A stretch of DNA of 34,154 nt, from positions 1 to 34,154 of the forward strand of contig NZ_JAEELZ010000035.1 in assembly GCF_016282985.1 (NCBI RefSeq), given 5' to 3'. The notes under the pieces were generated by a model. The model was given only the letters and a program-made list of their open reading frames with translations, made no database searches and had not been told where the DNA came from. How positions within the stretch are numbered: position 1 is the first letter of the stretch; every line of letters begins with the position of its first letter. Source of the DNA: Methanosphaera sp. (GTDB taxonomy: Archaea > Methanobacteriota > Methanobacteria > Methanobacteriales > Methanobacteriaceae). The position numbers and the translations under genes were made by a program. Below, one piece after another: positions 34,092 through 34,154 of this stretch.

Positions 34092-34154
34092 TTATAAAAA
34101 TAATGATTGTCTTTGCAAAATCAAACTAACAATTATTACAAAATAATTATGACA

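Overview
The window is very AT-rich archaeal DNA, most like a methanogen of the order Methanobacteriales and plausibly Methanosphaera. The signs are an archaeal-type phenylalanyl-tRNA synthetase beta chain of about 560 residues, a secreted adhesin-like protein with tandem Ig-like repeats, GGTGA/GGAGG ribosome sites, archaeal TATA boxes (one placed for a leaderless mRNA), and cell-surface glycan genes. No tRNA, rRNA, CRISPR array or complete mobile element was seen. The species assignment is inference.

Layout. (1) 1-530 is non-coding, with a possible insertion-sequence end near 81-104 and a TATA box. (2) 531-7933 holds two large multi-domain glycosyltransferases and a coiled-coil protein. The first fuses two GT2 modules to a TagF-like CDP-polyol phosphotransferase. 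The second lacks an AUG/GUG/UUG start in the right place. (3) 7959-12401, minus strand: a ferredoxin-type aldo/keto reductase and the 1056-residue adhesin. (4) 12767-15078: a LicC-LicA fusion (cytidylyltransferase plus choline-type kinase) overlapping an IspD/TarI-family cytidylyltransferase. (5) 15112-19297: pheT, a His-rich membrane protein, an HTH regulator with Cys-rich tail, and a bacterial-type glutamate-cysteine ligase. (6) 19415-23756: rfbC, glf, a GT4 glycosyltransferase and a Wzx-type flippase. (7) 24158-34034: one co-directional cluster, rfbF-rfbG-rfbH, HpcH/HpaI-type aldolase, PfkB kinase, acetolactate-synthase-like ThDP enzyme, SDR reductase, a GT2 stub, an intact GT2, an iron-sulfur flavoprotein and a small membrane protein.

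How the genes fit together. Much of the window makes or uses CDP-activated groups: CDP-glucose and its deoxy derivatives (rfbFGH), a probable CDP-polyol (TarI-like), probable CDP-choline or a related CDP-amine (LicC-LicA), and a TagF-like domain that would transfer polyol phosphate. The best candidate for a new system is the last cluster. RfbFGH followed by a YerE-like ThDP enzyme and a reductase resembles the bacterial CDP-yersiniose branch, in which a two-carbon unit from pyruvate is added to a CDP-4-keto-3,6-dideoxyhexose. Here an aldolase and a 2-keto-3-deoxygluconate-kinase-like protein are added, the usual E3 reductase partner of RfbH is absent from the window, and an iron-sulfur flavoprotein sits at the distal end. 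An archaeal branched-chain deoxysugar pathway is proposed as inference.
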